Counted from the first letter of the stretch, positions 25,295-33,781 are shown. The stretch is DNA of 34,725 nt from an uncultured Verrucomicrobia subdivision 3 bacterium (GCA_903827955.1 CAIKKJ010000097.1:1-34725), one strand, 5' to 3'. The notes: generated by a model not told the origin, from the letters alone. Made by a program: numbers and translations.

Positions 25295-26197
25295 TTATTT
25301 CCCATTAAACCTTTCCCGCGCCTTGTCGGTGATGAGCGCGACGGCCGGGTTTTGGATGCGGCGCTCGGCGGTGATGGCGAAGAATTGCACGCGGCAGCTT
25401 TTCGCCTCGCCGATGGCGCGGAACCCATAGTGTCCGATGGCGTCCTTCACCGCCAGGCTCGGCACGGCGATGAATCCACGACCTTCCGCCGCCATCACTT
25501 TCATCAGCGCCAAATCCTCGAACTCCGCCACGACGCGCGGCTGGATACGCTGCTCGCGAAACCACGATTCCAGCGCGCGGCGCAAGGTGGTGTTGTCCGA
25601 GGGCAGCAGCGCAGGCGCGGCGTGCAACGAGCGGGGAAAATTCCGTTTCAATTTCGCCGCCATTTTTTTCTCTGCGCAAATGGTGGTGGCGGATTCGCCG
25701 AGCGAGTGGGTGAATACCTTGAAGTTGGTGCTGCTCGGGGCGGGTTCGTCCGCCAGCACGATGTCGAGCCGGTGCGCGGCGAGCTGCGCGAGCAGGTCTT
25801 CCATTTTGCCCTCGCGGCAGATGACGTGGACGGTCTGTGGCAGGTCAAATACCGGTTTGAGAATTTCGTTCGTGACGAGCTTGGGAAACGAATCGGCCAC
25901 GCCGACATAGAGGCGCAGCGTCTTCGCGCCGGGGCGTTGTTTCACGGCGTTGAGCATCTCGCGACCCAGCGTAAAAATTTCTTCGCAATAGCCGAACACG
26001 ACCTGGCCGGCGTCGGTGAGCTTGTTGTTGCGGCCTTCGCGGCGGAACAGCTTTTCGCCCAGCACGGATTCCAGTTCGTGAATCTGCTCGGAGATGGACG
26101 GCTGCGAGACGCGGAGTTTCTCGGCGGCGCGTGCGAGGCTCCCTTCCTTCGCGACCGTCCAGAAGTAACGCAGGTGATGATAATTGAGCCATTCCAT
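25295..26197 (-). CDS. nhaR: LysR-family transcriptional regulator, NhaR-like
   Basis: A 300-residue DNA-binding regulator. The N-terminus MEWLNYHHLRYFWTVAKEGS and the HTH SLARAAEKLRVSQPSISEQI are the LysR winged helix. The 'NYxHLxYFWxVxKEGS' opening and GEKLFRREGRNNKLTDAGQV are characteristic of NhaR, the Na+-responsive activator of nhaA in enterobacteria. The ligand-binding domain spans about 95-295 (LRLYVGVADSFPKLVTNEIL). No antiporter gene is visible; instead it diverges from the hibernation factor/TerC gene set, the usual LysR arrangement, so those genes are plausible targets. The gene starts 18 nt before the 24-residue point where homology becomes strong; no better start exists. It is convergent with the PEP carboxylase fragment (4-base gap). 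Confidence 0.88.
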   Translation of the reverse strand: MEWLNYHHLRYFWTVAKEGSLARAAEKLRVSQPSISEQIHELESVLGEKLFRREGRNNKLTDAGQVVFGYCEEIFTLGREMLNAVKQRPGAKTLRLYVGVADSFPKLVTNEILKPVFDLPQTVHVICREGKMEDLLAQLAAHRLDIVLADEPAPSSTNFKVFTHSLGESATTICAEKKMAAKLKRNFPRSLHAAPALLPSDNTTLRRALESWFREQRIQPRVVAEFEDLALMKVMAAEGRGFIAVPSLAVKDAIGHYGFRAIGEAKSCRVQFFAITAERRIQNPAVALITDKARERFNGK

Positions 26198-26343
26198 GAT
26201 GCCGCCAATATGCTTCGGATTAACCTAACCGTCCATTCGGAAACGCGTATTAGTCTGTTGTCGTTGTCCCGACTAGAGTCATCACGTCAACGCCGCCGGA
26301 AATAATCGGCGGCACAAAAACGCAACATCAACCAAACAAAACT

Positions 26344-26682
26344 ATGACAACGACCATGAGACTGAACCTGAAACACCTGAATCTGCCCTCGCTGCATCAA
26401 CTGGATTCGTGGGTGGAAAACCAAATCCTCGCGCTCGGTCAGGCTCGGCAGATTGACGAGGCAAACGTCCGGCTCGCGCGGTTGGAAAACGCCAGTCCGG
26501 CGTATCAAGTGAACGTCCACCTCGTTACCCCCGGCCCGGACGTTTTTGCCGAGAGCCGCGACCACACACTACGCGCGGCGATCATCAAGGCCGTGACGCA
26601 ATTGCGCGCCCAAATCACCAGCCGCGCCCAGAAGCGCGTGCATCGCTGGAAAAACAAACTGACGCTGCGCGCGGCCAAGTGA
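26344..26682 (+). CDS. Ribosome hibernation-promoting factor / sigma-54 modulation (RaiA/HPF) family protein
   Basis: A 112-residue cytoplasmic protein. The short S30AE-like fold is recognisable from LDSWVENQILALGQARQIDE, then ANVRLARLENASPAYQVNVH and the basic helix AAIIKAVTQLRAQITSRAQK. In this family such proteins bind the small ribosomal subunit and silence or protect ribosomes during starvation or stress. The start could be ATG 26344 or ATG 26359. The gene leads a plus-strand run that diverges from the NhaR-like regulator, with 146 bases for both promoters. The match is to the short HPF form and is less clear-cut than for long HPF. Confidence 0.75.
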   Translation: MTTTMRLNLKHLNLPSLHQLDSWVENQILALGQARQIDEANVRLARLENASPAYQVNVHLVTPGPDVFAESRDHTLRAAIIKAVTQLRAQITSRAQKRVHRWKNKLTLRAAK

Positions 26683-26725
26683 CGGCGCAATGCAAACACA
26701 AACAACCATAAACAAAGAAATCACC

Positions 26726-26980
26726 ATGAAAACAAAGGCTAAAATCATCCTGAAATCGTTGACGGATCTGCCGGCCAACGCTTTGGCGCTCGCGGCTTCC
26801 TTGCCGGGGCGAACCCTGGAGTTCTCTAAAACCGTGCTGGCTTCTCCCGCGCGGGCGCCGCGACGGCGGATTCGCGCCGCACGCCAGCGCTCCGCCGAAA
26901 TGTTCCACGACATTTATCGTCGCGCGCATACGCCGCTGCAAAACATTTATCCGTGGTCGCGCGGCGGCCTGAACGAGTAA
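26726..26980 (+). CDS. Small basic protein of unknown function
   Basis: 84 residues from ATG 26726 (MKTKAKIILKSLTDLPANAL); the frame is open from ATG 26690 but the first 12 residues look like leader sequence. The first half is a likely amphipathic helix, and the second half is very rich in Arg (PARAPRRRIRAARQRSAE), ending in YPWSRGGLNE. There is no signal peptide or transmembrane segment, and I recognise no family. It sits between the hibernation factor and TerC with short gaps, so it is probably cotranscribed and may bind nucleic acid or ribosomes (inference only). Confidence 0.6.
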   Translation: MKTKAKIILKSLTDLPANALALAASLPGRTLEFSKTVLASPARAPRRRIRAARQRSAEMFHDIYRRAHTPLQNIYPWSRGGLNE

Positions 26981-27016
26981 TCCGCCGCCTGCCACCGCAA
27001 ACAAGAAAGGAAACAA

Positions 27017-27970
27017 GTGGCTGAAACCCTCTGGCTCTGGATTGGCTTCAACGTATTCGTCCTGGCGATGCTAGCGCTCGATCTCGGCGTGTTCCATCGC
27101 CAGGCGCACGTTGTCTCGCTGCGTGAATCCCTGACGTGGACGACGGTGTGGATTTCGCTCGCACTGCTGTTCAACGCCGGTGTGTGGCACTTCGCCGGGG
27201 CAACGAAGGCGCTGGAGTTTTTCACCGGCTATGTCATCGAGAAATCATTGAGCGTGGACAACGTATTTGTCTTCGCCCTGCTGTTCTCCTATTTCGCCGT
27301 GCCGCCGGTTTATCAGCACAAAGTTTTGTTCTGGGGCATTCTGGGCGCGCTGGTCATGCGCGCCGTCATGATCGCGGCGGGCGCGGCACTCATCGCCAAG
27401 TTTGCCTGGATCATCTACGTTTTCGGCGCGTTCCTGATCGTCACGGGCGTCAAGATGATCTTCAAGCGCGAGGAGCAGATTCATCCCGAACGCAATCCGC
27501 TGGTGCGGCTGTTCAAAAAATTCATGCCGGTGACTTCAGGTTATCGCGGCGACAAGTTTTTCGTGCGCGAGAACGGCGTCCGCCTGGCAACGCCGCTGTT
27601 CGTGGTGCTGCTACTGGTGGAATTTTCCGATTTGATTTTCGCGGTGGATTCCATCCCGGCGATCTTTGCGGTCACGAAAGACCCGTTCATCGTCTATACG
27701 TCGAATGTGTTCGCGATTCTCGGCCTACGCTCGCTTTATTTTGCGCTGGCAGGCGTGATGGACAAATTCCATTACCTCAAGGTCGGCCTCGGCGTGGTGC
27801 TGTCGTTCGTGGGCGTGAAGATGATGCTCGCGCACACGGCGTGGAAAATTGACACACTCGTTTCGCTCGGCGTCATCGTGATGATACTCGCGGCGAGCGT
27901 GGTCCTGTCGCTGCTGAAGCCGAAAACAAACAAATCTGCGGTGACACCGGCCACCGCCCCCGTTTTATGA
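27017..27970 (+). CDS. alx: TerC/Alx family integral membrane protein
   Basis: A polytopic inner-membrane protein of 317 residues with about nine hydrophobic segments. The GTG start at 27017 is supported by one of the few good ribosome-binding sites here (agaaagga, 27004-27011). Family marks are the acidic membrane motifs EKSLSVDNVFVFALLFSYF and EFSDLIFAVDSIPAIFAVT, whose Asp/Glu residues are thought to move metal ions. The long cytoplasmic loop IFKREEQIHPERNPLVRLFK is shared with E. coli Alx. TerC/Alx proteins are linked to Mn2+ export, tellurite resistance and alkaline stress. No yybP-ykoY-type riboswitch fits in the 36-base upstream gap. The stop overlaps the next start (ATGA). Confidence 0.94.
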   Translation: MAETLWLWIGFNVFVLAMLALDLGVFHRQAHVVSLRESLTWTTVWISLALLFNAGVWHFAGATKALEFFTGYVIEKSLSVDNVFVFALLFSYFAVPPVYQHKVLFWGILGALVMRAVMIAAGAALIAKFAWIIYVFGAFLIVTGVKMIFKREEQIHPERNPLVRLFKKFMPVTSGYRGDKFFVRENGVRLATPLFVVLLLVEFSDLIFAVDSIPAIFAVTKDPFIVYTSNVFAILGLRSLYFALAGVMDKFHYLKVGLGVVLSFVGVKMMLAHTAWKIDTLVSLGVIVMILAASVVLSLLKPKTNKSAVTPATAPVL

Positions 27971-28215
27971 AACGATTTTTTGTCGCCCTCATTGGCGGAA
28001 CGGTTATGCTAATCGGCACTGCGTTTCTCATCCTGCCCGGACCGGGGCTGCCGATCGTTGCCGCCGGCTTGGCCATTCTGGCGACGGAATTTATCTGGGC
28101 GCGGCGCGCATTGCGCAGTGCCAAAGGTGCGGCTGCGAAAGTGCGCCGCAAATCCGGGCTGAAGGAATGGCTGCGTCGTCGCCGGGAAGCGGCCGCGGGA
28201 AAATTTAACAACTGA
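27967..28215 (+). CDS. PGPGW-family small membrane protein
   Basis: 82 residues with two hydrophobic helices (FFVALIGGTVMLIGTAFLI and LPIVAAGLAILATEF) around the signature LPGPGLPIVAAGLAILATEF, the PGPGW-family motif (here ending PGPGLP). A very basic tail (RRKSGLKEWLRRRREAA) faces the cytoplasm. The function of the family is unknown. The ATG overlaps the TerC stop (ATGA at 27967-27970), and the stop directly precedes the purK start, so it is translated as part of the TerC-purKE run. Confidence 0.85.
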   Translation: MKRFFVALIGGTVMLIGTAFLILPGPGLPIVAAGLAILATEFIWARRALRSAKGAAAKVRRKSGLKEWLRRRREAAAGKFNN

Positions 28216-29412
28216 ATGCACGAAACCTACGATTCCGAAATTAAGAAGCTGGTCGCTCCAAAAAATTATCCGGTGCGACTGGGCATCATCGGCGGCGGCG
28301 AGCTTGCGCGCATGACGGCCATAGCCGCGTTGCCGCTTGGTTGCGAAGTCGTGGTGCTGGAAAAAAATCCGTTCAGCCCCGCCGCCCGGCTCTCGCCCGA
28401 TTCCATTGTCGGCGATTGGAGCAACCCGGCGACATTGATGAAATTCGCGGATCGCTGCGACGTCATCACCTTGGAAAACGAATTTGTGGATGCCACTGCG
28501 CTCGAAGCTTTGGAAAAGGCCGGTCACAAAGTTTTTCCAAGTGCCGCGTGCATTGCGCTCACGCAGGACAAGCTGACGCAGAAACAAGCATTGCAAAACG
28601 CCGGCCTCGCCGTTCCAAAATTTCAAGCGGTGAATTCGCCGGCAGAAATTATTTCGGCGGCGAAAGATTTTGGCTGGCCGCTGCTGCTCAAAACCCGGCG
28701 CAATGGCTACGATGGCAAGGGTAATTTCACGGTGCGTTCCGAAGCGGAGGTTGAAGCTGGCTGGCAGGCTTTGGGCGGTGGGAAAAATGAATTGTTCGTC
28801 GAAGCGTTTTGGCATTTCAGTCGGGAACTCGCGGTGATCGTCACGCGCGGACGCGACGGCGCGACGGTGGTTTATCCGGTCGTGGAAACTATCCAGCGTA
28901 ATCACGTCTGCCACGTCGTCAAAGCACCGGCGGAAATTTCGGCGGAGGTTGCGAAACGTGCGACCGAAATGGCACGACGCGCAGTGGAAACTGTTAGCGG
29001 CATCGGCAGCTTTGGCGTTGAAATGTTTTTGTCGGCGAACGGCGAAATGGCCATCAATGAACTTGCGCCGCGCGTCCACAATTCAGGCCATTACACCATC
29101 GAAGCGTGCGACTGCTCGCAGTTTGAGAATCACGTCCGCGCCGTGCTCGGGTGGCCGCTGGGCAATCCGCTAATGCTCGCGCCGACAGCAGTAATGGTGA
29201 ATCTGCTCGGCACGGAAAAAGCGCCCGGCCAACCGCAAGGGCTGGAGCGGGTGTTACGAATGACGGGAGCACGCGTCCACATCTACGGAAAAATGATGAG
29301 CGGCGTGGGCAGAAAAATGGGTCATATCACGGTGCTGGAAAATTCACTGGAAGAAGGATTGGCCGTTGCCGAACGTGCGGCGCAGGAAGTTTATTTTGGA
29401 ACAAAAGCATGA
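28216..29412 (+). CDS. purK: 5-(carboxyamino)imidazole ribonucleotide synthase
   Basis: An ATP-grasp enzyme of 398 residues for de novo purine synthesis. It joins bicarbonate and AIR to make N5-CAIR using ATP. The pre-ATP-grasp domain opens with [20 protein letters not shown], followed by [14 protein letters not shown]. The ATP-grasp core has [17 protein letters not shown] (phosphate loop), [17 protein letters not shown] and the metal-binding [29 protein letters not shown]. The ATG follows the PGPGW stop with no gap, and about 14 extra residues precede the first strand. The stop overlaps the purE start. Its substrate partner PurE is the next gene. Confidence 0.96.
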   Translation: MHETYDSEIKKLVAPKNYPVRLGIIGGGELARMTAIAALPLGCEVVVLEKNPFSPAARLSPDSIVGDWSNPATLMKFADRCDVITLENEFVDATALEALEKAGHKVFPSAACIALTQDKLTQKQALQNAGLAVPKFQAVNSPAEIISAAKDFGWPLLLKTRRNGYDGKGNFTVRSEAEVEAGWQALGGGKNELFVEAFWHFSRELAVIVTRGRDGATVVYPVVETIQRNHVCHVVKAPAEISAEVAKRATEMARRAVETVSGIGSFGVEMFLSANGEMAINELAPRVHNSGHYTIEACDCSQFENHVRAVLGWPLGNPLMLAPTAVMVNLLGTEKAPGQPQGLERVLRMTGARVHIYGKMMSGVGRKMGHITVLENSLEEGLAVAERAAQEVYFGTKA

Positions 29413-29915
29413 AAGGAAAAATTACGCCGCTCGTCGGCATTATCATGGGCAGCGATTCCGACTGGCCGACGATGGAGGCAGCTTACAAGGTCTGCATGGA
29501 ATTCAAAGTTCCATGCGAAGTCCGGGTGGTTTCCGCACATCGGACGCCAGACGACATGGCGCGTTACGCGAAGTCGGCGCACAAACGAGGATTGCGCGTT
29601 GTCATCGCCGGCGCGGGCGGAGCGGCGCACCTGCCTGGCATGGTTGCGAGTTACACCCCGCTGCCGGTGATTGGCGTGCCGGTGGAAAGCAAAAGTTTGA
29701 AAGGCTTGGATTCACTTCTGTCCATCGTGCAAATGCCGGGCGGAATTCCGGTAGCGACGGTCGCCATTGGCGGCGCACGCAATGCCGGGTTGCTCGCAAT
29801 TTCGATACTCGGAGTTGGAGATAGCAAGCTCAGAGACAAGGTGATTAATTTCAAAAGGGAATTGTCAGCTGAATCGCGCGAACGGAACCGGAAGTTGGAA
29901 TCGAACCTGAAATGA
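29409..29915 (+). CDS. purE: N5-carboxyaminoimidazole ribonucleotide mutase (class I PurE)
   Basis: 168 residues. The start is ATG 29409, which overlaps the purK stop (ATGA); the longer open frame upstream is antisense-free shadow inside purK. The enzyme moves the carboxyl group of N5-CAIR to give CAIR. Motifs: [40 protein letters not shown] (catalytic His in SAHRTP), [17 protein letters not shown] and [20 protein letters not shown]. Together with a separate PurK this marks the bacterial two-step class I route. The C-terminal [16 protein letters not shown] is a somewhat long charged tail. Confidence 0.96.
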   Translation: MKGKITPLVGIIMGSDSDWPTMEAAYKVCMEFKVPCEVRVVSAHRTPDDMARYAKSAHKRGLRVVIAGAGGAAHLPGMVASYTPLPVIGVPVESKSLKGLDSLLSIVQMPGGIPVATVAIGGARNAGLLAISILGVGDSKLRDKVINFKRELSAESRERNRKLESNLK

Positions 29916-30003
29916 TGAGGCAATATTCGAGGTTCAACGACTGCCTTGCCTGTCAGGAATTTGTCGGGATTTCAATATAATTTAAGAAAACCCTAATAAA
30001 AAT

Positions 30004-30030
30004 TGGCGGAGAGAGGGGGATTCGAACCCC
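30004..30030 (-). repeat. tRNA-Ser 3'-end fragment (attachment-site scar)
   Basis: Read on minus: GGGGTTCGAATCCCCCTCTC followed by TCCGCCA. This is a T loop with most of its stem, a seven-base acceptor strand (TCTCTCC), discriminator G and CCA. A G discriminator with this acceptor strand points to serine. No D arm, anticodon arm or matching GGAGAGA 5' strand is present in the following 100 bases, so it is only the 3' end, as tRNA-targeting integrases leave behind. Confidence 0.8.
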
Positions 30031-30205
30031 ACAAATTCCCACCGATAATAAGGGAAATCCGCACAGCGACACACAAGGAGACACACAAATTTTAGTCCCG
30101 TCAAGCCACGACTTGTCCCAAGTAGTCACTGCTTGGGATAAATTGCCAGCCCCACTTAAGGCCGCAATCCTCGCCATCGTCAATTCAGCGGAGGGCCAGC
30201 CATGA
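30005..30205 (+). pseudogene. Start-less frame running out of the att site (possible C-terminal piece of a split integrase gene)
   Basis: A plus frame open from 29981 crosses the tRNA fragment (GGERGIRTPQIPTDN) and continues as KGNPHSDTQGDTQILVPSSH, then DLSQVVTAWDKLPAPLKAAI and LAIVNSAEGQP. Its TGA (30203-30205) overlaps the ATG of the next gene. There is no ATG, GTG or TTG at the front. The 'DLxxVVxAWxxLPxxLKAAILAIV' helix resembles tails at the ends of some Verrucomicrobial and Planctomycete tyrosine recombinases (from memory, unverified). In the circular element this frame would follow the gene at the other end, so it may be the tail of a gene cut by integration. Confidence 0.45.
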
Positions 30206-30435
30206 GATTAAATCCGGCTGACGTGCTGAATCCCGTGTTCAATTTTCTGGACGCCCTGATTTCGGACTATGGGCTTTATCTTTACCTCGTGTTCGTCTGG
30301 CTGTCGCTGGCGGTGATTGTCTGGGTGTTGGGCGGCGGCTTGCGGCGGAGACGGCCACCGGGAAACTCTGTCACGGTCAATTTTGGCATCATCTTTACAA
30401 CGCGACCGCCGAATCAATCACCACCAAGTGACTGA
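30202..30435 (+). CDS. Small single-span membrane protein, unknown
   Basis: 77 residues starting at ATG 30202, which overlaps the stop of the preceding frame (ATGA). A single hydrophobic helix (YLYLVFVWLSLAVIVWVLGG) is followed by a basic stop-transfer stretch (GLRRRRPPGNS), so the C-terminus is probably cytoplasmic. No family is recognised. Short membrane proteins like this are common near relaxase genes in mobile elements, but no role can be assigned. Confidence 0.5.
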   Translation: MRLNPADVLNPVFNFLDALISDYGLYLYLVFVWLSLAVIVWVLGGGLRRRRPPGNSVTVNFGIIFTTRPPNQSPPSD

Positions 30436-30539
30436 GGTATGCGCCATTCTTTTTGTGTATGTGATACAAGTCCGGGCACCGCATTTCTGGCAGAGTTGAA
30501 ACATCCAGTTTTTGAGAAAATGGCCATAGAAAAACAACT

Positions 30540-30863
30540 ATGAACAACGAACTGAAAGAGCTGTTGAATCTGGCCCGGCTGCCCGCCCGGATGAACATCG
30601 TGCAGGTCGCGGCCTGCTTGGGTTTCAAGCCGCACGATCTTCCGATTCTGGTCGCGCGCGGCCTGCTGAAACCGCTGGGCCGCCCCGCCCCCAGCAGTGA
30701 AAAATATTTCAGCCGCAAAAAAGTGCTGGAACTGGAGGACGACGAAGAATGGTTGTCACGGGCCACCGCAACTTTGAGCCAGCATTGGCAGGCCAAGAAT
30801 GCCCGCAAATCCAAAAGAGCAAATGGTGTGGTGATTCAGATGAGCGCTTCGGCTCCGCGTTGA
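30540..30863 (+). CDS. Small putative DNA-binding accessory protein of the element
   Basis: 107 residues from ATG 30540. The region NIVQVAACLGFKPHDLPILV followed by ARGLLKPLGRPAPSSEKYFS reads like a MerR/excisionase-type winged helix: a helix-turn-helix, then a 'GLLKPLG' wing and a conserved YF-S. The second half is a charged helix (KKVLELEDDEEWLSRATATL) and a basic tail. It ends 34 bases before the relaxase start and is probably cotranscribed with it. An accessory role at oriT or in regulation of the relaxase is plausible; this is inference from position. Confidence 0.65.
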   Translation: MNNELKELLNLARLPARMNIVQVAACLGFKPHDLPILVARGLLKPLGRPAPSSEKYFSRKKVLELEDDEEWLSRATATLSQHWQAKNARKSKRANGVVIQMSASAPR

Positions 30864-30897
30864 CACAATTTTGGCCAAAAGATTTACGTCGGCGAAA

Positions 30898-33714
30898 ATG
30901 CTCGCACCCAAAGCGCAATATAATCTTGGTGACGCCAAAAAGTATTTTAAGGAACATCTGGCGGTCGGCGATTATTACGCCGAGGGGCAGGCCGTCCCCG
31001 GCCATTGGTTTGGTCAGGGTGCTGCCGAACTTGGACTGAATGGCATCACCACCGCCGACGAGTTCAACCGCCTGTGTGAAAATTTTCATCCGCAGACCGG
31101 CGAACGGCTGACGCTCCGCCAAAAGTCCACGCGGACCGAGATGGGTGCGGATGGCAAGGAACGCGAGACAGCCAATCGCCGGGTGTTTTACGACTTTACT
31201 TTTTCTCCGCCCAAATCGGTCTCCATCGTCGCGCTGGTGGGTGACGACTCGCGAATCGTCGAGGCACATGAGCAGGCGGTGACGTTGGCCATGAATCAAT
31301 TGCAAGCCTTCGCCGCAACTCGTGTGCGGAAGAATGGCCAATGCACCGACCGGCAGACGGGCAACTTGGTGACGGCCATGTTCCGGCATGACACCTCCCG
31401 CGCATTGGATCCGCACCTGCACACGCACTGCATCGTGTTCAACGCCACGTTTGACGCTATCGAAAAGCAATGGAAGGCATTGCAGAACCACGAAATGTTC
31501 GCCGCCCAGAAATTCGTTGAGAATGTCTATTACCATGAACTCACGCGCGAGTTGGTGAAGTTCGGTTATCCGATTGAAAACAAACCGCGCGGTGATTTTG
31601 AGATCAAGGGCGTAGCACCGGCACTGATTGAAAGATTTTCCAAGCGGCATCGGGAGATTGACCAGCAGACCAGGGAACTGCTGGCTCGCGAGCCGGAAAA
31701 GGCCGAGGGCAACCTTGCCGCCATCCGTGAAAACATCGCGCACAAGGAACGGCCCCGGAAAATTCGGGACATCGGTTTGGCAAAACTGCAAACCGTGTGG
31801 GCCGGCCAGATGACGGCGGATGAAATATCCTCGTTGAACCGTTTGACGGCGACAAAATCTCCCGTGCTGGTTCCCGACGTGAAAGTTGCCGAGCAGTCGG
31901 TCGTCTGGGCGGAGCAGCATCTGTTTGAACGCCGTTCCATTGTCAACGAGCATGAATTGTGGCGGCACGCACTCGAACGCGCCCGAGGCCAGGATGTTTC
32001 GTTAGCGGACATTCAAGCTGTCACGCGGCAGCGCGGCTATCTGCGATTTGACCATCATCCCGGCCAAGTTTCCACGCGCGAGCATCTCGAACGCGAGCTG
32101 CAAATTGTCTGCGCCGTCAGGCAGGGCATCAGTGATTGTTATCCACTGGTGTGGGAGCCAAAGCCGTTTGATCCCAAGCTGGATGAGGAACAACGTGAAG
32201 CCCTGACCGCGCTGTTATCCAACCACAACCGCGTCTCGGTCTTTCGCGGCGGTGCCGGCACCGGCAAAAGTTTTGTGCTGCGTGAATTGGTCGGACAAAT
32301 CCGCGATGGCGGGCGCGGCGTGGTCGTCCTTGCGCCGCAACGCCAGCAGGTGCTGGACATGGAACGCGACGGATTTCCGTCGCCGGCGACCGTGGCCAGT
32401 TTCCTGCAAAAGAAAGAACTTCAAACGGGAACGGTGGTGGTCGTGGACGAGGCCGGCCAGCTTGGTGGCAAAACCATGTTGGAGTTGATCCGATTGGTGG
32501 TGCAGCGAAAGGCGCAGCTAATTTTGTCCGGTGACACCCGGCAGCACGGGGCGGTCGAGGCGACGGATGCGTTGCGCGCAATTGAAAAACATTCAGGCGT
32601 CCGCCCCGTGGAATTAACGAACATCCGCCGCCAAAATCCGGCACTGGCCAAATCCATCGAGGAACGCCGGCGCATCCGGGAATACCGGCAGGCGGTCACG
32701 GAAGCGCGCGACGGCAAGTTCACCGAATCATTTGAGCGGTTGGACAAAATGAAAACCATCGAGGCATGCACGCTGGCCGACAACCATGAAAAGCTCACGG
32801 CGCGTTACTTGAAACTGGTGAAACAACATCAATCCACCGTGGTTGTTTCCCAAAGTTGGAATGAGATCCATAAAGTGAATGACGCCATTCGCGCCGCGCT
32901 CAAGCGGGACAAGTTGATCGGAGAATCAGAAATCACGGTGACAGCCTTTCAGCCGGTGGATTTGACCGACGCGCAAAAGCGCGATGTCCGCTCTTATGAT
33001 GAAAACAGTATGCTGGTGTTCAATCGCGATGTGCGCAGGTTCAAAGCCGGTGAATCGGCGAAGTTGAAACAAATTACGGACACGCATTTGCTGGTGGAAG
33101 CTGATTCGCGGACGGTTTCCATTCCAATCAAGCAACTCGACAAGCTGACGGCCTGCCAGCGCAAGGAACTGGCATTGGCTTCTGGTGACCGGCTGCAACT
33201 GAAGGCCAATGGCCGCAGTGTCGAGAACCGGAAGCTGGTCAATGGCGAACTGGTTACGGTCAAGGCCGTCCAGCCTGATGGTCGAATCGCGCTGGCTGAC
33301 GGCCGTGTGCTGGATAACAACTTCCGCCAGTTCGTCCGGGGCTATGCCATCACATCCTATGCTTCGCAGGGGAAGTCGGTGGATCAGGTTTTGTTTTCCG
33401 ATTCAGCGGCGAAAGCCGCGACGAGCCAGCAACAATGGTATGTCACGATTTCGCGCGGCAAAAAGGGGATTCACATTTTTACCAGTGACAAGGAGCAACT
33501 GCGCGAGAACATCACGCGCAGCGGGGATCGGCTGTCAGTGCTCGACCTGCTGGCGGCCCATTATCAAAACGACCCGCGTTATCGCCTGATCGCCCAACGC
33601 TGGGGCAAACGCGCGGCGGTGCTGATGACCAAAAGCCGGATGGCGCGGGAACACGAGGCGATTCGTCAGGCGCAAACGCAACAGGTTTCAAAATCGCACG
33701 GGCTTCACGTTTAA
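30898..33714 (+). CDS. MobF-family (TrwC-like) conjugative relaxase with RecD-like helicase domain
   Basis: 938 residues from ATG 30898 (MLAPKAQYNLGDAKKYFKEH); TTG 30871 is an alternative but MobF proteins start just before the catalytic Tyr. The relaxase domain nicks one strand at oriT and stays covalently bound. Tyr in KKYFKEHLAVGDYYAEGQ, FSPPKSVSIVALVGDD and the three-His metal site in LDPHLHTHCIVFN are visible. The helicase half has Walker A FRGGAGTGKSFVLRE, Walker B GTVVVVDEAGQLGGKT, SGDTRQHGAVEATDALR, and the late motif GYAITSYASQGKSVDQVLFS of the UvrD_C_2 kind. TrwC and TraI are the models. The protein is somewhat shorter than TrwC (966). It is the hallmark of the mobile element. Confidence 0.94.
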   Translation: MLAPKAQYNLGDAKKYFKEHLAVGDYYAEGQAVPGHWFGQGAAELGLNGITTADEFNRLCENFHPQTGERLTLRQKSTRTEMGADGKERETANRRVFYDFTFSPPKSVSIVALVGDDSRIVEAHEQAVTLAMNQLQAFAATRVRKNGQCTDRQTGNLVTAMFRHDTSRALDPHLHTHCIVFNATFDAIEKQWKALQNHEMFAAQKFVENVYYHELTRELVKFGYPIENKPRGDFEIKGVAPALIERFSKRHREIDQQTRELLAREPEKAEGNLAAIRENIAHKERPRKIRDIGLAKLQTVWAGQMTADEISSLNRLTATKSPVLVPDVKVAEQSVVWAEQHLFERRSIVNEHELWRHALERARGQDVSLADIQAVTRQRGYLRFDHHPGQVSTREHLERELQIVCAVRQGISDCYPLVWEPKPFDPKLDEEQREALTALLSNHNRVSVFRGGAGTGKSFVLRELVGQIRDGGRGVVVLAPQRQQVLDMERDGFPSPATVASFLQKKELQTGTVVVVDEAGQLGGKTMLELIRLVVQRKAQLILSGDTRQHGAVEATDALRAIEKHSGVRPVELTNIRRQNPALAKSIEERRRIREYRQAVTEARDGKFTESFERLDKMKTIEACTLADNHEKLTARYLKLVKQHQSTVVVSQSWNEIHKVNDAIRAALKRDKLIGESEITVTAFQPVDLTDAQKRDVRSYDENSMLVFNRDVRRFKAGESAKLKQITDTHLLVEADSRTVSIPIKQLDKLTACQRKELALASGDRLQLKANGRSVENRKLVNGELVTVKAVQPDGRIALADGRVLDNNFRQFVRGYAITSYASQGKSVDQVLFSDSAAKAATSQQQWYVTISRGKKGIHIFTSDKEQLRENITRSGDRLSVLDLLAAHYQNDPRYRLIAQRWGKRAAVLMTKSRMAREHEAIRQAQTQQVSKSHGLHV

Positions 33715-33759
33715 GAATCAGGCCGCGAACAGCTTCACCTTGCTGGGCGCGGCGAAAAC

Positions 33760-33781
33760 GGCGCGCGACCGGCGCGCGACC
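33760..33781. repeat. Two tandem copies of an 11-bp direct repeat
   Basis: ggcgcgcgacc occurs twice head to tail (33760-33770 and 33771-33781), ending 40 bases before the toxin start. It may be an operator for the antitoxin or part of the element's own control region. Confidence 0.6.

Noticed and set aside
26981..27016. Mn-responsive yybP-ykoY riboswitch before TerC/Alx
   Set aside because: Only 36 bases separate the genes, too short for this riboswitch; just a ribosome-binding site is present.
29953..30183. 76-codon minus-strand frame over the att region
   Set aside because: It is the antisense of the start-less plus frame and the tRNA fragment; Cys/Pro-rich and without motifs.
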